A stretch of DNA of 10,533 nt from an uncultured Oscillospiraceae bacterium. Its GTDB lineage: Bacteria > Bacillota > Clostridia > Oscillospirales > Acutalibacteraceae. How positions within the stretch are numbered: position 1 is the first letter of the stretch; every line of letters begins with the position of its first letter. Positions 7,370 through 10,533 of the stretch are shown piece by piece. The position numbers and the translations under genes were made by a program. The notes under the pieces are model-generated. The model did no database searches. It was given only the letters and a program-made list of their open reading frames with translations, and was not told where the DNA came from. The stretch lies in NCBI GenBank assembly GCA_902490145.1, contig CABUCT010000032.1, forward strand, positions 1 to 10,533, read 5' to 3'.

Positions 7370-8680
7370 ATGGCCAAAATTCAAACCGCAATAAGAGGAA
7401 CACAGGATGTTCTTCCTCGTGACAGTTATAAATGGCAGTACATAGAAAAAACATTGCTTAATACCGCCGCACTTTTTGGATTTTCCGAAATGCGTGTGCC
7501 TGTTTTTGAACATACCGAACTGTTTTTGCGTTCGGTTGGAGACACCACCGACGTTGTTCAAAAAGAAATGTACACATTTGATGATAAGGGCGGACGCTCG
7601 ATCACGCTTCGTCCCGAAGGAACTGCAGGAGCTGTTCGCTGTCTGCTTGAGCACGGGCTTCATAACGAGGCTCTGCCTGTAAAGGCAAGTTATATTTTGT
7701 CATGCTACCGCTATGAAAAACCCCAGGCAGGAAGACTTCGTGAATTTCACCAGTTCGGTGTTGAGTGCTTCGGTGCTCCCGCCCCCGCCGCTGATGCAGA
7801 AATAATTTCTATCGCTCATAACGCTTTTGAGCGTTTCGGTCTTAAAAACATTGAATTACAGCTTAATTCCATTGGTTGTCCAAATTGCCGACAAAAATAT
7901 CTTGACGCCCTTAAGTCATATTTTTCCGATCGAGCAGGTGAGCTTTGTGACACCTGCAAAGACCGTCTTGAAAGAAACCCCATGCGTATTCTTGACTGCA
8001 AATCGCCTATTTGTCACGAAATTGGCGAAAACGCCCCGAAAATGCTTGAATTTCTTTGCGATGAGTGCAAAGAACACTTTGAAGAAGTTAAATCTCGACT
8101 TTCTCAAATGGGAATAAAATTTGTTATAAATCCTACTATAGTACGAGGTCTTGATTATTACACCCGAACGGTGTTTGAATTTGTTTCGACCGAAATCGGA
8201 GCTCAGGGAACAGTTTGTGCCGGAGGAAGATATGACGGACTTGTCTCTGAAATGGGAGGCCCGGAACTTCCATCTCTGGGATTCGGCATGGGTATCGAAA
8301 GACTTCTTATGCTCATGGAAAAACAGGGATGTGAGTTCCCTCAAGTAAGACGCCCCGACATTTATATCGCTCCCATGGGAAAATCTGCGGAACTTAAATG
8401 TGCCGAATATTGCTCTTTGCTTCGCCGCGAAGGATTTTCGGCCATTACTGATCTCAACGGCCGCGGACTTAAAGCACAAATGAAATATGCCGGGAAACTG
8501 GGTGCAAAATACACCCTTGTTCTCGGCGAAAACGAACTGGCGGAAGGAAAAGCTAAACTCAAAAATATGGATACATCTGAACAACGTGATATCGGACTTT
8601 CAGATATTGTCAAAGAATTTTACAGCCTGTCTCTCGACGATTCTTTTGCCGCAATGCAGGAAAGCGTTGAAAATATATAA
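7370..8680 (+). CDS. hisS: Histidyl-tRNA synthetase
   Basis: A class II aminoacyl-tRNA synthetase that charges tRNA-His with histidine; usually a homodimer. The 436 residues start with IRGTQDVLP, the usual HisRS beginning, then motif 1 and motif 2 (YRYEKPQAGRLREFHQFG from Y113). The histidine-specific RGLDYYTRTVFEF begins at R259, AGGRYDGL follows, and motif 3 is GFGMGIERLL from G304. The C-terminal part is the anticodon-binding domain. The insertion domain carries eight cysteines in pairs: C170/C173, C193/C196, C210/C215 and C230/C233, including NPMRILDCK. Similar cysteine-rich insertions are familiar in clostridial HisRS; metal binding is inferred. HisZ, the regulatory paralogue, is less likely because the active-site motifs are intact. 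It lies 2 bases after coaE and 17 before aspS. The hisS-aspS pair is common in Bacillota, usually behind a T-box, which is not present directly upstream here. Confidence 0.98.
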   Translation: MAKIQTAIRGTQDVLPRDSYKWQYIEKTLLNTAALFGFSEMRVPVFEHTELFLRSVGDTTDVVQKEMYTFDDKGGRSITLRPEGTAGAVRCLLEHGLHNEALPVKASYILSCYRYEKPQAGRLREFHQFGVECFGAPAPAADAEIISIAHNAFERFGLKNIELQLNSIGCPNCRQKYLDALKSYFSDRAGELCDTCKDRLERNPMRILDCKSPICHEIGENAPKMLEFLCDECKEHFEEVKSRLSQMGIKFVINPTIVRGLDYYTRTVFEFVSTEIGAQGTVCAGGRYDGLVSEMGGPELPSLGFGMGIERLLMLMEKQGCEFPQVRRPDIYIAPMGKSAELKCAEYCSLLRREGFSAITDLNGRGLKAQMKYAGKLGAKYTLVLGENELAEGKAKLKNMDTSEQRDIGLSDIVKEFYSLSLDDSFAAMQESVENI

Positions 8681-8683
8681 AGT

Positions 8684-8690
8684 AAGGAAG
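8684..8690 (+). promoter_or_regulatory. aspS ribosome-binding site
   Basis: AAGGAAG sits in the 17-base gap between hisS and aspS, 7 bases before ATG 8698. A second in-frame ATG (the M of GNMRRTVYCGEL) lacks such a site, so ATG 8698 is preferred. Confidence 0.7.
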
Positions 8691-8697
8691 AAAGAAA

Positions 8698-10488
8698 ATG
8701 CCTAACACTGAATTTCTCGGAAATATGCGTCGCACGGTATACTGCGGAGAACTGAGACCCGAAAATGAAGGACAAACCGTTACTGTTTGCGGATGGGTTC
8801 AGCGTCAAAGAGATCTGGGACAGCTTATTTTTATTGATTTAAGAGACCGTACCGGTATAGTACAGCTTGCTTTTGATGATTCGACCGATCGCGAAATATT
8901 TAATAAAGCATTTGAGACAAGATCAGAGTATGTTCTTGCTGCCAAAGGTACAGTCCGCCGCCGTTCTTCGATCAATAAAGACATCCCAACAGGTGAAATT
9001 GAAATTGCAGTCGACGAACTTAAAATTTTGGGGCTTTCCGAAACCCCTCCGTTCGAAATCGCGGAAAATTCAAATGTTAAAGAAGAGCTTCGTCTTAAAT
9101 ACCGTTATCTTGACCTACGACGTCCCGACCTGCAGAAAAACATTCTTATGCGTCATCGAATCGCAAAAATTACAAGAGACTATTTCGATGAAAACGGATT
9201 TCTTGAAATTGAAACTCCTATGCTCATAAAGTCGACTCCGGAAGGAGCAAGAGACTTCTTGGTTCCAAGCCGCATTCATAAGGGTCGTTTTTACGCACTT
9301 CCTCAGTCGCCACAGCTTTATAAACAGCTGTCTATGGTTGCGGGATTTGACCGCTATATGCAAATCGCACGCTGCTTCCGCGATGAGGATCTTCGTGCCG
9401 ACCGTCAGCCTGAATTTACACAAATCGATCTTGAAATGTCATTTGTGGATGTTGAGGATGTAATTGCTATCGGCGAAGGTTTTATGAAACGTGTTTTCAA
9501 AGATGCTCTTAATATTGATATAAGTCTCCCTCTTCCGAGACTTACTTATGCTGAGGCTATGAACCGCTTCGGAAGCGACAAACCCGACACCCGTTTTGGC
9601 ATGGAGATTTTTGATCTCACCAATGAGGTGAAAAATTGCGGATTTTCAGTATTCAGCTCTGCTGTAAACGACGACGGTACAGTACGCGGATTTACTGCAA
9701 AAAATGCTGTCAATATCTACTCCCGAAAAGAAATTGATCGTCTTACAGAGCATGCAAAAGGCATCGGAGCAAAAGGTCTTGCATGGATAAGACTCACCGA
9801 CGACGGCATTGCCTCATCTTTCGCAAAGTTTATGACCGAAGATGAAATGAACTCTATCATTAAAAAGGCAGGAGCCGAAAAGGGCGACGTTATTTTCATC
9901 GTTTCGGATAAAAATACAAATCTTGTTTTGTCGGTGCTTGGAGCACTTCGTCTTACAGTCGCAAATAAACTCGACATTATCCCCGATGGATATGACCTTT
10001 TGTGGATTACTGAATTCCCGTTCTTTGATTGGGATGACGAAACAGAGCAATTTGTTGCCATGCATCATCCGTTTACAGCTCCAATGGATGAATGTCTTGA
10101 TTATCTTGAAACCGATAAAGCAAAGGTACGTGCAAAAGCCTATGACCTTGTGCTTAACGGGGTCGAACTGGCAAGCGGATCTATACGCATTACAAATCCT
10201 GAACTTCAGAACCGCATGTTTTCTCTGCTTGGTCTTTCACAAGAAGAAGCCGAAGAAAAATTCGGGTTCCTCACAGGAGCATTTAAATACGGTGCTCCTC
10301 CCCACGGAGGAATGGGTATCGGCCTTGATCGGCTGGTTATGCAGATGCTCAAATGTGACACGCTTCGTGAAGTTACTGCCTTCCCGAAGGTGCAAAACGC
10401 AAGTGAGCTTATGACCGATTGTCCCGCAGAGGTGGATCCGGAACAACTTAAAGAGCTTGGTATTCAAACCGTTTGTTCAGAAAAATAA
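8698..10488 (+). CDS. aspS: Aspartyl-tRNA synthetase, bacterial type with GAD domain
   Basis: A class IIb synthetase that charges tRNA-Asp. The 596 residues (E. coli: 590) begin with an OB-fold anticodon-binding domain (about 12-120; GWVQRQRDLGQLIFIDLRDR). The catalytic domain has QSPQLYKQL from Q203, motif 2 FRDEDLRADRQPEFTQID from F227 and motif 3 GLDRL from G542. The bacterial GAD insertion lies at roughly 285-415. L40 in the OB fold corresponds to the leucine of discriminating AspRS, where non-discriminating enzymes that also charge tRNA-Asn often have histidine. This hints at a tRNA-Asp-specific enzyme. The second marker region (RRRSSINKD) aligns with a small gap, so the call is tentative. 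It is the last gene of the block, followed 13 bases later by a hairpin that probably ends transcription. Confidence 0.98.
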   Translation: MPNTEFLGNMRRTVYCGELRPENEGQTVTVCGWVQRQRDLGQLIFIDLRDRTGIVQLAFDDSTDREIFNKAFETRSEYVLAAKGTVRRRSSINKDIPTGEIEIAVDELKILGLSETPPFEIAENSNVKEELRLKYRYLDLRRPDLQKNILMRHRIAKITRDYFDENGFLEIETPMLIKSTPEGARDFLVPSRIHKGRFYALPQSPQLYKQLSMVAGFDRYMQIARCFRDEDLRADRQPEFTQIDLEMSFVDVEDVIAIGEGFMKRVFKDALNIDISLPLPRLTYAEAMNRFGSDKPDTRFGMEIFDLTNEVKNCGFSVFSSAVNDDGTVRGFTAKNAVNIYSRKEIDRLTEHAKGIGAKGLAWIRLTDDGIASSFAKFMTEDEMNSIIKKAGAEKGDVIFIVSDKNTNLVLSVLGALRLTVANKLDIIPDGYDLLWITEFPFFDWDDETEQFVAMHHPFTAPMDECLDYLETDKAKVRAKAYDLVLNGVELASGSIRITNPELQNRMFSLLGLSQEEAEEKFGFLTGAFKYGAPPHGGMGIGLDRLVMQMLKCDTLREVTAFPKVQNASELMTDCPAEVDPEQLKELGIQTVCSEK

Positions 10489-10501
10489 TATAAAAGAAAA
10501 A

Positions 10502-10533
10502 ACGCCTTGGATTTTACTGCAATTTCCAGGCGT
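10502..10533 (+). terminator. Probable intrinsic terminator after aspS (runs into the window edge)
   Basis: ACGCCTTGGA (10502-10511) pairs with TCCAGGCGT (10525-10533): six base pairs, one bulged T, then three more, around a loop of about 13 bases. An A-rich run (AAAAGAAAAAA) precedes the stem and could extend pairing with, or act as the reverse-strand version of, a T-tract that would start just beyond position 10533. Without that T-tract in view the call rests on the hairpin and its position 13 bases after the aspS stop. Confidence 0.65.

Noticed and set aside
7916..8584. Long open frame (222 codons) on the minus strand within hisS
   Set aside because: It lies entirely opposite a fully conserved gene, has low-complexity composition (rich in F, S, K and R) and no family motifs; a shadow frame.

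Overview
This window is ordinary chromosomal housekeeping DNA from a bacterium, very probably a member of the Bacillota (Clostridia). All genes are on the + strand and tightly packed. Three things point to that group: the dprA-topA-trmFO gene order, the folate/FAD-dependent TrmFO in place of the SAM-dependent TrmA, and an rplT followed by a SpoU-type methyltransferase. By eye the base composition is moderately AT-rich, with no stretch that looks foreign. No mobile element, CRISPR array, tRNA or rRNA gene was seen, and I found no undescribed system.

Layout. The window opens in the last 44 codons of rplT (ribosomal protein L20), followed by an intrinsic terminator (146-187). A SpoU/TrmH-family RNA 2'-O-methyltransferase (190-969) begins almost directly on the terminator's T-tract. 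A 93-base AT-rich gap with a possible promoter leads to dprA (1063-2169). dprA is interrupted: its C-terminal winged-helix domain is encoded in the +1 frame at 2159-2314, so a single-base insertion near 2162-2164 is the likely cause. A near-consensus promoter (2249-2277) inside that displaced segment probably drives topA (2345-4459).

From topA onward the genes form one compact block: topA and trmFO overlap by 8 bases, trmFO and the threonylcarbamoyl-AMP synthase gene (tsaC) by an ATGA, then coaE, hisS and aspS follow with gaps of 1, 2 and 17 bases. A hairpin at the right edge (10502-10533) probably ends the unit; its T-tract, if present, lies outside the window.

How the genes work together. 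DprA and TopA act on DNA (RecA loading on single-stranded DNA; relaxation of negative supercoils). TrmFO makes m5U54 and TsaC makes the precursor for t6A37 in tRNA. HisRS and AspRS charge tRNA, and CoaE finishes coenzyme A synthesis. The shared theme is tRNA maturation and charging next to DNA topology. The most useful observations are the dprA frameshift, the internal topA promoter, and the absence of room for a T-box leader before hisS.
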